From Algoriphagus resistens (GTDB lineage: Bacteria; Bacteroidota; Bacteroidia; Cytophagales; Cyclobacteriaceae), in assembly GCF_001442615.1 (NCBI RefSeq), contig NZ_LMXN01000006.1, positions 124,001-188,000 on the forward strand: 64,000 bases of DNA, written 5' to 3'. How positions within the stretch are numbered: the stretch's first letter is position 1; each line of letters opens with the position of its first letter. The translations under genes were made by a program, and so were the position numbers. The notes beneath the pieces are model-generated. The model saw only the letters and a list, made by a program, of their open reading frames with translations. It searched no databases and was not told the DNA's origin. Below, piece after piece: positions 27,401-35,800 of the stretch.

Positions 27401-27606
27401 AGGACGGATTCCGAAGATGGAACAGTAATAGAATACGTTCCGTCAACTTCAGTTGCTACACCAGTAGTGGTTCCTTTCACCAGCACTGTTACTCCAGGCA
27501 GAGCAAGTCCATCTCCAACAGCATTCACGGTTCCTTTCACCGTGACCTGGGCCTGGACTACACCTACCAGAAGCATGAGCCAAAGTGGTAATAGTTTTTT
27601 CATCAT
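24445..27606 (-). CDS. susC: SusC/RagA family TonB-linked outer-membrane transporter
   Basis: 1053 residues; the start is ATG 27606 or 27603. A signal peptide (KLLPLWLMLLVGVVQAQ) is followed directly by a carboxypeptidase-regulatory-like domain (about 20-105: VKGTVNAVGDGLALPGVTVLVKG). A TonB-box-like stretch near VVVGYGTMKKRDMSSA precedes the plug domain (about 110-230, PLYVIDGVQV, IYGSRGTNGVIMITTKRG), and the rest is a 22-strand barrel ending in Phe. It imports oligosaccharides using TonB energy. There is no N-terminal STN domain, so it should not be a FecR-type transducer; control by the HTCS encoded at 32833-36930 fits. Confidence 0.96.
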   Translation of the reverse strand: MMKKLLPLWLMLLVGVVQAQVTVKGTVNAVGDGLALPGVTVLVKGTTTGVATEVDGTYSITVPSSESVLVFSFIGYKAQEVVVGNQSTINISMEEDMSSLDEVVVVGYGTMKKRDMSSAQVSVTSEDIERTVNTTIEQALQGRAAGVYVTQNTGAPGGGISVNIRGINSISGTNQPLYVIDGVQVQPAAVSYGNTSSTNPLAGLNPSDIESMEVLQGPSATAIYGSRGTNGVIMITTKRGKAGETKITYNYLYTLQDKPENLDVMSLSQYATMTNDISEITGGDPPAAFLDPSILGEGTNWQDALFKTAPLNKHNITLTGGDEKTKFYISGEYFNQEGVAIGSSFDRYSVRTNIDNQTRKWLKLGLNLQLFHTDEQLATGSSDVINNAIQMAPNVPVTNPDGSWGGADPVNGSSLQFTPANPIALANLLDRSYKRRGAQGGFNVEIDLVKGLKFRTMVNTNINYNNGHFFTPTYTLGVVTNDTNSLTEESSNSFYWNWNQMLTYSAIWGKHALDVMASHEAQESQYEFLNGGRVNFPSNDLQELGLGSAQGATNSGGANNWAMESFFARANYTFNEKYILLGAIRADGSANFGPENRWGYFPSVSAAWRVSEENFLQNATWMDELKIRFETGLTGNQGDPNAIYAPLSSPSIPTPWGGGFLVSRFGNPNLKWEETSTVNLGFNLNMLNNRIQIEGDFYLKKTDNLLLPNPLPWYMGTSGEGSIGTPTVNIGALENKGYGITINTINIDNRASGFSWSSNYNFSGFKTEVTKFFSETAFIDRTAWWLNNFTARAQPGYAPWLFYGYQADGLFQSIEEVESSARPVDNSGNPIQVDRDNGIYVGDIKYKDLNEDGVIDERDQTFIGNPWPKFTFGMTQQFSYKGFALDILFTGALGVDIYNYNRFININPNNVNLGRNMLLETYDYARIEMDESGNPFIANPDTDVPRITATDLNGNGSRISDKFVEDGSYVRIKNINLSYVVPNELLGKQNVVRGLKLSFGVQNAFTFTKYKGYDPEVGASIGNNVSAGNQLIGVDYGRYPQTRMYTFSLGVDF

Positions 27607-27997
27607 TAGGGGTTTAATTGTAAGAAATTGGTAAATAGGTTTGGAGCAGGAAAAGATTGTCCCGTCGTAAAATTTAATCTAATAGGTAGTAAGTAGTGTT
27701 TCATTCAGTTTGGGTTTTGTTTATAAAAATCACTGAGACAAACACCAAAAGCTGAATTGTATTCCTTGCACCGAACTTGCATATCCAGTGATAATTGAAT
27801 GCAGGGCAGTTCAATTTTAAAAAGAATAGGATCAGGTTTTTGGGTTTATGTCTTTGATCCGAATAAATGTAGTTTTAGTAATTTGGACGGAGGGTATGCA
27901 AATGTTTTTATTAAGGGTATCAAATGTTAACAGACATAAAATCAGCTGAAAACAAGGCACTTACCTGTCATTAATTTCATTTTTTTCAGGCTAAAAA
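27607..27997. other. Leader region of the susC operon
   Basis: No gene is seen in these 390 bp. On the minus strand a TAAATTTT motif (7 of 8 to TAnnTTTG) lies about 60 bp upstream of susC without a clear TTG partner. As the only long gap before susC, it is the likely target of the HTCS regulator. Confidence 0.4.
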
Positions 27998-28019
27998 CCC
28001 CATAAATAAAAAGATGGGG
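27998..28019 (-). terminator. Intrinsic terminator of the GH5 gene
   Basis: Stem CCCCAT (27998-28003) and ATGGGG (28014-28019); on the minus strand it is followed by TTTTTAG. It lies 25 bp past the GH5 stop, so GH5 and susC are separate transcripts. Confidence 0.7.
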
Positions 28020-28043
28020 CATTTTGAAATGCTACTCCTCGCA

Positions 28044-29048
28044 CTAGTCAAGGTTCTTCTTCAATGCTTTTTTCACTACTTCCCCCCATGGCTTAATTTG
28101 AGAACCTGTCCAGTTTCCTTCAGAAGATGCAGCAGGAAAAAGCATAGAACAAGTCTCGTTCTTGTCTGCAATAGACCAGGCTGCCCAAGATATTTTTCTG
28201 CTCTCCATCCAACTAAGCCAAGTGTTCCATGAACTTGTATCTATTGGTCCATCACCTGTAGCTTCCATGCCCGCGCACTCAGTGACAAACAATGGCAAAC
28301 CAGCCTGATACGCTTTCTCCGCCCTTTCTCTCAGATAGTCCTTGTGCGTAGCGGCATAGAAATGCAATACATACATTATATTTTCCTGATCCAGAATAGG
28401 ATTCTGAGCTACAAGGTGTATATCCTGACTCCATGTAGGCGAGCCAACCAGAATCAAATTATCAGGATCGTGTTTTCTGATTTCAGAGATAATCTCTTCA
28501 CTATAAACTTTTACTTCCTCCCAAGTCTCATAATCGGGCTCATTGAAAAGCTCATAAATCACATGGGGTTTATCACCATACGTTTTCGCCATTTCAATAA
28601 AAAAATCCTTGGCTTGCGCTGGGTACAAGTCATGGCTATGCCAGTCGATGATCACGTACATATTCTCTGCTATGGCAGCATCTACTACAGCTTTGATCTT
28701 CTCTATTGCAAATTCAGGGTTTTCAAGGTAGGCATCTGCTGGATCCACCCCCATCGCAGCCCTTACCACATTAGCATTCCAGTCATTTTTCAGCCATTTC
28801 ACCGCAGAAGTATTGTAAAATCTAGGCCACCAATTGTGCCAGCCAAAACTAACTCCGCGAAGCATGACGGCTGTGCCTTCACTGTTGGTCAGCTTCCCAT
28901 CAGTTACTTTTAACTGTCCAAAGTAGTTGACTTCACCAACTGGCCCTGGATCCTGTGTAGTAACATCAGGGTTAGGGATAGGATCCGGGGTAGAGGCTTC
29001 AGAGCAGGATGATACTATCAAGCCTGCAATGATCAGAAATTTTTTCAT
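28044..29048 (-). CDS. Glycoside hydrolase family 5 cellulase (GH5_2-like), lipoprotein
   Basis: 334 residues with a lipoprotein signal (FLIIAGLIVSSC) and a short Pro/Asp-rich linker, followed by a single TIM barrel. Family features are LRGVSFGWHNWW near the start, YVIIDWHSHD, the acid/base Glu170 in YELFNEP, LHFYAATH, and the nucleophile Glu257 in LFVTECAG. The sequence is closest in style to subfamily 2 bacterial endoglucanases (retaining, beta-1,4-glucan). As a lipoprotein it probably acts at the cell surface and supplies oligosaccharides to the SusCD system. Its terminator separates it from susC. Confidence 0.92.
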   Translation of the reverse strand: MKKFLIIAGLIVSSCSEASTPDPIPNPDVTTQDPGPVGEVNYFGQLKVTDGKLTNSEGTAVMLRGVSFGWHNWWPRFYNTSAVKWLKNDWNANVVRAAMGVDPADAYLENPEFAIEKIKAVVDAAIAENMYVIIDWHSHDLYPAQAKDFFIEMAKTYGDKPHVIYELFNEPDYETWEEVKVYSEEIISEIRKHDPDNLILVGSPTWSQDIHLVAQNPILDQENIMYVLHFYAATHKDYLRERAEKAYQAGLPLFVTECAGMEATGDGPIDTSSWNTWLSWMESRKISWAAWSIADKNETCSMLFPAASSEGNWTGSQIKPWGEVVKKALKKNLD

Positions 29049-29542
29049 TCGTCGGGTTCTGTTAATTGAATCTTCAATTTTACACCAACAGAATTTTAAA
29101 CAGGGGTACCAATTGTTTCCGATTGGGGTAAAAACCGTTAAATGATATATCCATCCGAGGATCCCATAGTATATAGGTTAGGAAATTCAGAAGATCGATT
29201 TAAGCCTGTGTTGTTTACAGCTTGAGGGTGAAATTTGGATTAGGCTTTTTTGCTTACGGCTTTGGATCCTTTCAAACAGAACCTTGAGCCATTCAAATTC
29301 ATTGATGTTGTTCTTTTTGCAGCTTGCCATGGAGCTCGAACACAATCAGTTCCGCCAATTTGGCTAGATTATAGTCAGGGCTGTTCCCATTGGGCAGACG
29401 GGCCTGTATTTATATTTGTTATACTTCAGTGATTTCTCAAGCCTGTCTAGAGCAGGAGCTGAGTGTTTCTTTCTTTCCTCTGTCCTATGCTCCTAGTCCA
29501 GTGCATGCGGCCTCATCCGTTGCCCCAGGGAATACAGCAGCT
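29049..29542. other. Non-coding stretch upstream of GH5
   Basis: The part near 29049 should hold the GH5 promoter (minus strand). I found no exact TAnnTTTG with a well-placed TTG, and no gene. Confidence 0.4.
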
Positions 29543-29660
29543 GCAATTCATCTCAATCCCGTAAGAGCAGGTGTTGTCGAAATGGAGGAAGAGTATCCGT
29601 TAAGCAATTGTGGGGATTTTTATGGAAGTGGAAAGGGTGGTATTGATGAAGCGGATATTT
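29543..29660 (+). pseudogene. REP-associated tyrosine transposase (RAYT/Y1), C-terminal remnant
   Basis: The plus-strand frame reads IHLNPVRAGVVEMEEEYPLSNCGDFYGSGKGG, the conserved end of RAYT/IS200-like transposases ((Y)IHxNPVxAGxV, then YPWSSxxDYYG). No HUH motif or catalytic tyrosine region precedes it, as the upstream bases are not family-like. It is directly followed by a REP-like palindrome, the usual substrate of such transposases. Confidence 0.75.
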
Positions 29661-29664
29661 GCGC

Positions 29665-29813
29665 TGTTCGGAATTTGCAATTCCGGACCTGGATAAAGCG
29701 GATTTCAACTCCCTGCTTTCAGTTGTCCGACATTGCAAAAATCAAACAGCAGGATATGGAGGAATAGTCAAATGGTGTGTTTAGCCAAAACCGAAAGCCG
29801 GATGCAATTAGTA
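29665..29813 (+). repeat. REP-like repeat copy A
   Basis: Begins TGTTCGGAATTTGCAATTCCG, which contains the inverted repeat CGGAATT-TGC-AATTCCG. It then runs through GGATAAAGCGGATTTCAA and about 100 further bases that are recognisably similar to copy C at 32602-32755. Confidence 0.7.
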
Positions 29814-29842
29814 ACCAATCTAGTAATTTCCAATTTCTCTCC

Positions 29843-32269
29843 CTACTCACTCCTTAAGCTCTCCACAGGGTTCATCAGGACTGTTTTTAAAGTTTTTCCA
29901 CCTATTGTAATTACCGTAAGGATCAAAATAGCCAGTGCAGGGATTCCAAAAAGCCACCAACTGAGTTCGATGTGGTTGGCAAATTTCCCCAACCATTCTT
30001 TTACGATAAAATAGGTAACAGGAATCCCGATAGTCATTGAAATTAACACCGTCTTTATGAAGTCTTTTGACAGTAAAACGAGCAAACCAGTCGTGCTGCC
30101 TCCGATCACTTTTCTGACCCCAATCTCCTTGGTTCTTTTGGCTACCGTAAAAGTGGCCAACCCGAACAAACCAAGGCAGGCAATGAAAATGGCAAAGAGT
30201 GTCAAGACTCCAAATACCTTTTGGAAGCGTTCGTCCGCTTTATATTGCCTATCGTATTCCTGATCAAGGAAAAAGTAGGAAAATGGTTTGTATGGGAAAA
30301 TGGTCTCGTATTGCTGCTTTATCATGGCCAGTTGCTCAGCGGGATTTTGCCCTGCAAATTTCACGCTGATATACCCCTCAGCATTTGGGGAATAACCCAT
30401 AAGGATAGGGATTTGGGCCGCTTTTGGCGATTCTTGATTGTAGTTTTTTACTACACCTCTGATGGTGCTTCTGTGTCCCCAGAAATTGATGGATTTTCCA
30501 ATTGCCTTTTTCGGATCCGCAATCCCCCATAAATGCAATGCCTTTTCGTTCACAATAAACTGTCCGTCAACTGTATCCTCAAATGTATCTCGGTTGGTGG
30601 AGCTAAAATTCTCACCTGCCAAAAGCTCAATTTCCATCAGGTCCAAAAAGGCAGTGTCTATTAAAGTCAGATAAAAATTGAAGTCTGTTTTTTCCGGAGC
30701 GTCGCTAAGGTTAACGCCCCTGGTAGTTGACATAGAAGCACCCGAAAGTCCCGGTACCGTCATGGACGTAGCGACTGACTTTACATCCGAATTGGCCAAA
30801 AGCGATTGCTTGAATGATTCAATGCTTTGGCTTACATGCTCTCCGGCAGGTGTTTTCACCACCACTATCTTTTCTGTATTTACACCAATATCCAGATTTC
30901 TCAAATAATCGATCTGAAGGTAGACCGCGAAGGTTTGTACCAGCAAAACCACAGTAATTCCAAACTGAAATACCACTAACGACTTTCGAAGAAAAACACC
31001 TTGCCCTGAATGTGAAAAGCTTCCTTTTAGTACCTGCGATGGCTTGAACGAAGACAGCACAAATGCAGGGTAAATACTCGATAGGACGATTGCCATAATC
31101 AAAAAACCAACCAAACAGGCCCAAAAGAACAAATCCCCGAAAATGGAAAAGCTTTCGGGCAAACCTGCCGTTTCTATGAACAGGCTTTCAACCAAGGAAA
31201 TAAGCATGATCGCCAGTAGAGCTGAGAAAACGTTTATGATCAATGATTCTACAAACACCTGGATTTTTATCTGTAAACCCGTAGAACCGACCACTTTCCG
31301 CATGCCCATTTCTTTGGCCCGGTCCAGGGCTTTGGAAGTGGAAAGGTTGGTATAATTGACCAAGGCGCTGCTGATTACCAAAAATGCAACGGCCAACAAA
31401 AAATAAACCGAACGGGCATCACCGTTTGGTTCTGTTTCAAATCCTTTTTTGGAATATAGGTGGATGTCGCCAATCTTTTGCCCGATAAAATTGTTGTTGA
31501 CCGCTACTCCCTGGGCCTTAAGTTGCTTGTTGAACAACACTAAATTCTCCGTGAAGTTGTCATAATCCGCATTTTCGGCAAGCTCTACATAGGTAAGCGT
31601 ATTGTTTCCAGTCGCATTGTCTTCTGTCTCGCCAAAATCAGAAATTAAGGTTGCATAGGACACCAACATGTCAAACTTCAAGTGAGTGTTGCTTGGGCTA
31701 TCAGGAACCACACCCACCACATTCATCAATATGGGCAAATTGGGGCCTATGATTTTGAATGTTTCTCCAACGACATCGATCGTATTGAAATATTTTATGG
31801 CGGTACTTTCGCTCAATACTGCCTGATGGGGCTTTGTGAACAGATCTTGGTTTGATCCTTGAATCAAGGAATAGTGAAATATGTCAAAAAAGGAGGGGTC
31901 AACACCCAAAACCTTGTCCACGACATATTGTTTTAAGCCAATTTGAATATCAATACTTGGTTCACCGACAGGGTAAGCCCTGGTACTGTTCTCTACTTCT
32001 GGAATTTCATTTTTCAGTACTTCCGCAAGAACGGGGAAAGTTTCAACGTCTTGGGCAAATACGGTTTCGCCGTTTAGGTAATCGGTGGTGATCCGCACGA
32101 TCCTGTCGACATTGGGATACCCGTGTTCATAACTCATCTCATAGCGTACATACTGCACGATCATCAACGTAATAGCCAACCCCGACGCCAAACCAAGCAC
32201 GTTGATAGCTGTAAAGGACTTGTCCTTTCTAAAGGTCCTGAATGCGATCTTGAAGTAGTTCTTGAGCAT
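29843..32269 (-). CDS. FtsX-like ABC transporter permease (MacB-type, two-module)
   Basis: With ATG 32269 the product has 808 residues (MLKNYFKIAFRTFRKDKSFTAINVLGLASGLA, the standard start of Bacteroidota permeases of this family). It has an N-terminal membrane helix, a large periplasmic MacB-like domain, an FtsX helical bundle (about 285-430, ending GSFSHSGQGVFLRKSLVVFQ, which starts the second module), another periplasmic domain, and a C-terminal FtsX bundle (about 680-800, RTKEIGVRKVIGGSTTGLLVLLSKDF). These proteins export or mechanically transmit with a separate ATPase. No ATPase gene is next to it. It stands alone, flanked by REP-like repeats, and looks unrelated to the surrounding glycan genes. 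Confidence 0.9.
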   Translation of the reverse strand: MLKNYFKIAFRTFRKDKSFTAINVLGLASGLAITLMIVQYVRYEMSYEHGYPNVDRIVRITTDYLNGETVFAQDVETFPVLAEVLKNEIPEVENSTRAYPVGEPSIDIQIGLKQYVVDKVLGVDPSFFDIFHYSLIQGSNQDLFTKPHQAVLSESTAIKYFNTIDVVGETFKIIGPNLPILMNVVGVVPDSPSNTHLKFDMLVSYATLISDFGETEDNATGNNTLTYVELAENADYDNFTENLVLFNKQLKAQGVAVNNNFIGQKIGDIHLYSKKGFETEPNGDARSVYFLLAVAFLVISSALVNYTNLSTSKALDRAKEMGMRKVVGSTGLQIKIQVFVESLIINVFSALLAIMLISLVESLFIETAGLPESFSIFGDLFFWACLVGFLIMAIVLSSIYPAFVLSSFKPSQVLKGSFSHSGQGVFLRKSLVVFQFGITVVLLVQTFAVYLQIDYLRNLDIGVNTEKIVVVKTPAGEHVSQSIESFKQSLLANSDVKSVATSMTVPGLSGASMSTTRGVNLSDAPEKTDFNFYLTLIDTAFLDLMEIELLAGENFSSTNRDTFEDTVDGQFIVNEKALHLWGIADPKKAIGKSINFWGHRSTIRGVVKNYNQESPKAAQIPILMGYSPNAEGYISVKFAGQNPAEQLAMIKQQYETIFPYKPFSYFFLDQEYDRQYKADERFQKVFGVLTLFAIFIACLGLFGLATFTVAKRTKEIGVRKVIGGSTTGLLVLLSKDFIKTVLISMTIGIPVTYFIVKEWLGKFANHIELSWWLFGIPALAILILTVITIGGKTLKTVLMNPVESLRSE

Positions 32270-32330
32270 GGGAATCAATGTAATTGTTACTAGTCAATTG
32301 CTAAAGGTGGGTGATCAGTTTGTCCTGTGC

Positions 32331-32385
32331 TGTTCGGAATTTGTAATTCCCAACTCGGATAAAGCATTTAAAATCCAAGGTTATC
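32331..32385 (+). repeat. REP-like repeat copy B
   Basis: Reads TGTTCGGAATTTGTAATTCC, then AACTCGGATAAAGC and TTTAAAATCC. It is a shorter, diverged relative of copies A and C, located just upstream of the FtsX-like permease gene. Confidence 0.65.
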
Positions 32386-32601
32386 AAGCGTCTGTCATTT
32401 AAATTGTTAAGCAGCGTGAAATCACTAAGTAATTTTATTTTCGTTTATGAATTGTTTAATATCCATGCCAGTATCAATCTGCGAAAACAGGCTAATTTCG
32501 GTCATCAAACCGATTTACCACGGCGTGAATCAGACACTTTTGTCCGTCAACGGGCAAAAGGTATCTTTAAAAAGTCGGGTTGTTCAACATTATTAGTGCG
32601 T

Positions 32602-32755
32602 TGTTCGGAATTTGGGATTCTAAACCTTTATAAAGTGGATTTCAAATCCTTGTGATCAGTCGTCCCATATTGCAAATGCCAAACAGCTAGATACCGATGA
32701 GTAGCGTAATGGTGTGGTTAGTCGAAGCTGAAAGGACCAAGATGGAGTTGTTGGC
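32602..32755 (+). repeat. REP-like repeat copy C
   Basis: Begins TGTTCGGAATTTGGGATTC and continues TATAAAGTGGATTTCAAATCC. Similarity to copy A extends about 150 bp (shared ATTGCAAA, CAAACAG, AATGGTGTG, TTAG, GAAAG). Copies A and C are in the same orientation and bracket the permease. Confidence 0.65.
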
Positions 32756-32832
32756 AGGAAATCGTGGAACTCTTTCTAAGAGATCGTATGGAAATCAAGG
32801 GATACTATGCTTAAAAAACCTTAGAAATAAGA

Positions 32833-35800
32833 TCATCCAGCAGCTATTTCTTGCTGACGGACCGCATATTCCGAAGGAAGTACCGAGAATTCCGCTTTGA
32901 AATGCTTCGCAAAGTACTTGGCGTTGTTATAGCCTACCATGTACGCAATTTCTGAGATATTGAGTTGGCTTTTAGCCAAAAGCTGAGAAGCACGTTTCAA
33001 ACGGATCAGGCGAATAAACTCTATCGGGCTTTTGCCGGTAATGGATTGGAGCTTTTTATATAAATGCACTCTGCTCATCCCTAACTCCTTGCTTAAGAAT
33101 TCTACAGAAAGCTGAGGATCTTCCATGTACTTTTCTACCAATGCTACCGCTTTTTGGATCAGCTGGTCGTCCAGTGAAGTTACATTTACTTCTGATGCAT
33201 TGATTTGGATCTTGTTTCGGTTTTGTTCCTGGATCACTTTTCGCTCACGCAAAAGATTCTTTACACTAAGCTGCAAAATCTCCAGATTAAACGGTTTGGT
33301 CAGGTATAGATTGCAGCCGCTGTCCAGACTCTGAACCATCGTTTCTTCGGATTTTTTGGCCGTAAGCAAGATCACGGGAATGTGTGAAGTCTTAATATCC
33401 CCTTTCACTTTATGACAAAATTCCTTCCCATCCATTTGAGGCATCATCAAATCAGAAATGATCAAATCAGGAATATGCTGCTGGGCCAGATCCCAGCCTT
33501 GCGCCCCATTGGTTGCTGTAATAACCTGATAGGTCTCCGAGAGACAATCTCTCAGGTAATTTCTAAATTCCACATGATCCTCAGCAATAAGAATTATGTC
33601 TTTCAATTCACCTACTGAAAGTGAGGTTTCTTCATCTTCATCGTCCAGGTTTTCAGGGATAATCAGGGCCAGTGGGATAGTCAGGGAAAATACAGTCCCC
33701 ATACCTGGCTCACTTTCTACAGTGATTTCTCCGTTCATCGTACGTGCAAAATCCTGGACCAAAGATAAACCGATGCCGCTTCCCTGATTTAGCTGCTGCT
33801 TATGCCCTTCTGTAGTGTAGAATCTATCAAAAATCTTCAGCTGGTCTTCTTTAGAAATACCGATTCCGGTATCTGATACCGACAGAATCAAAATTCCCTT
33901 CTCCTCATTTTCCTGCTGCAATTCAAGTGTCACCGTAATAGCACCATCTTCTTGGGTGAATTTGAATGCGTTGGAGAGCAGATTGAACAGGATTTTCTCC
34001 AATTTGTCAGGATCAAAAATCGCCTGCTGCGCTTGTGTGTTTGTTTCGAAATTCAGATGGATATGCTTATTCTCCGACAGTTCATGGAAGTCAGCAACGC
34101 ATTCCTTGATGAATTGAATCACATCACCTTCTGAAGGATGAAACGCCAAACCACCATTTTCTACATTTTTGACATCCAAAAGTTGATTAATCAGTTTAAG
34201 TAAGCGTCTTGCATTTCGCTGGATAATCTTGTATTGGCTAAGCAAACCCGTATTTTCAGTCCCGGAAATCAAATGCTCGGTCGGAGTCAAAATCAGGGAT
34301 AGCGGTGTCCTAAACTCATGGCTTAGATTGGTAAAAAATTTGGTCTTCAGCCGGTCCAGATCCTGAACACGTTTGGCTTCCCTCATCGCCTGCTCCCTGT
34401 CAAATTTCTCCCGTTGCCTGGTTAACAGTTGATGTCTGAAATAGAATATTAGGGCAAAAATTGCCATTGCATACATAAAATAGGCAATAGGAGTCTTCCA
34501 GAACGGAGCCAGAATCCTAATATCCAATTTGTATTCATTTAAGCTCCATCCATCCAAAACAGTACCCGGCTGCACTACCAAGGTATAGGTGCCCGGATCG
34601 AGGTTGGTGAAGGTGACTTTTGCAAGATCATCATTGAGATAAATCCAGTCATCATTGAAGCCAAGCAGCTTATAACGGTATTTGTTTTTTTCCGGATAAA
34701 GAAAATTCAACGCACTGAAGCCAATGGAAAAAATATTTTCGTCATGCCTTAGCACAAGCTGGTCCATTTTATCCAATGATTTTGTAAGAAGTACCCGATT
34801 ACTCAGACGCTCACCAACCTTGACCTCCTCATTAAATAGCTGGAAATCCGTAAAAACCACAGCCGGGTTATTCCGTTCAAATGCAAAATTTTCAGATTTA
34901 AAGATATTATAGCCATTTGGACCACCAAAAATAAATTCTCCCTTACTTGTCCTTAACGCTGCATTCTTATTAAAGAGTGCTGCCTGAAGGCCATCTTTTT
35001 GATCAAAATTCTGAAAGGTAACCGAAAACGGAGTCACATTTCTGTTTATCTCCGCATAGCTTAATCCCATTTGGGAACTTATCCAGAGATTTTTATCACC
35101 GTCTTCAATAAGGTCCACCAGATAATCTGTCGGTAATCCATCGGCCTTCCCGAAGTGGATAAAGGTGGAATCTGATGAATCAAAGTAGTACAGACCGCTT
35201 AAGGTCGAAATCCATAATATTCCCTCTACGTCTACATACAAATCACTGATATTAGAATCTATCAGACCGTTTCCCTGAGTTTCTGAATAAAAAGCGCTTT
35301 CTCCTGTTTGGTAGTTCAGTCTATTCAGACCACTGCCTCCGGACACCCATATATTCCCTTGTTTATCCTCTGCAAAACCGGTTATATACTGATTGTTCGT
35401 AAAGAACGGTGCGCTTCCAGCTGGATAATTATGAAATTCTTTTCTGTCCTTATCCAACATAGATATACCGGAACGGAGCGTGCCAATCCAGATTTTCCCG
35501 GTACTGTCCTCAAAAAGTTTCCAAATACTAGGCCCTGGAATGCCTGATTCATTCTCAGACGGGTAATTATAATTTTTAAATTCCTTTCCATCAAAGCTTC
35601 CTAAGCCATTCAGATAGGTTCCTATCCAGAGAATCCCTTCATGATCGATCATCAGATCCACAATGACATCACCAGTCAGACTTTTGGCATCTTCAGGATT
35701 ATGCCTGAAGGCTTTATAGGTATTGGTTTTTCTGTTATGATAAAAAAGCCCTCCCCCATTAGTCCCTATGTAAAGATTGCCCAAGCTATCCTCAGCAAAA

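Noticed and set aside
28344..28913. 189-codon plus-strand open frame
   Set aside because: It lies antisense to the GH5 gene, whose catalytic motifs are all intact. It is rich in Ile/Phe/His as expected for a reverse-strand shadow.
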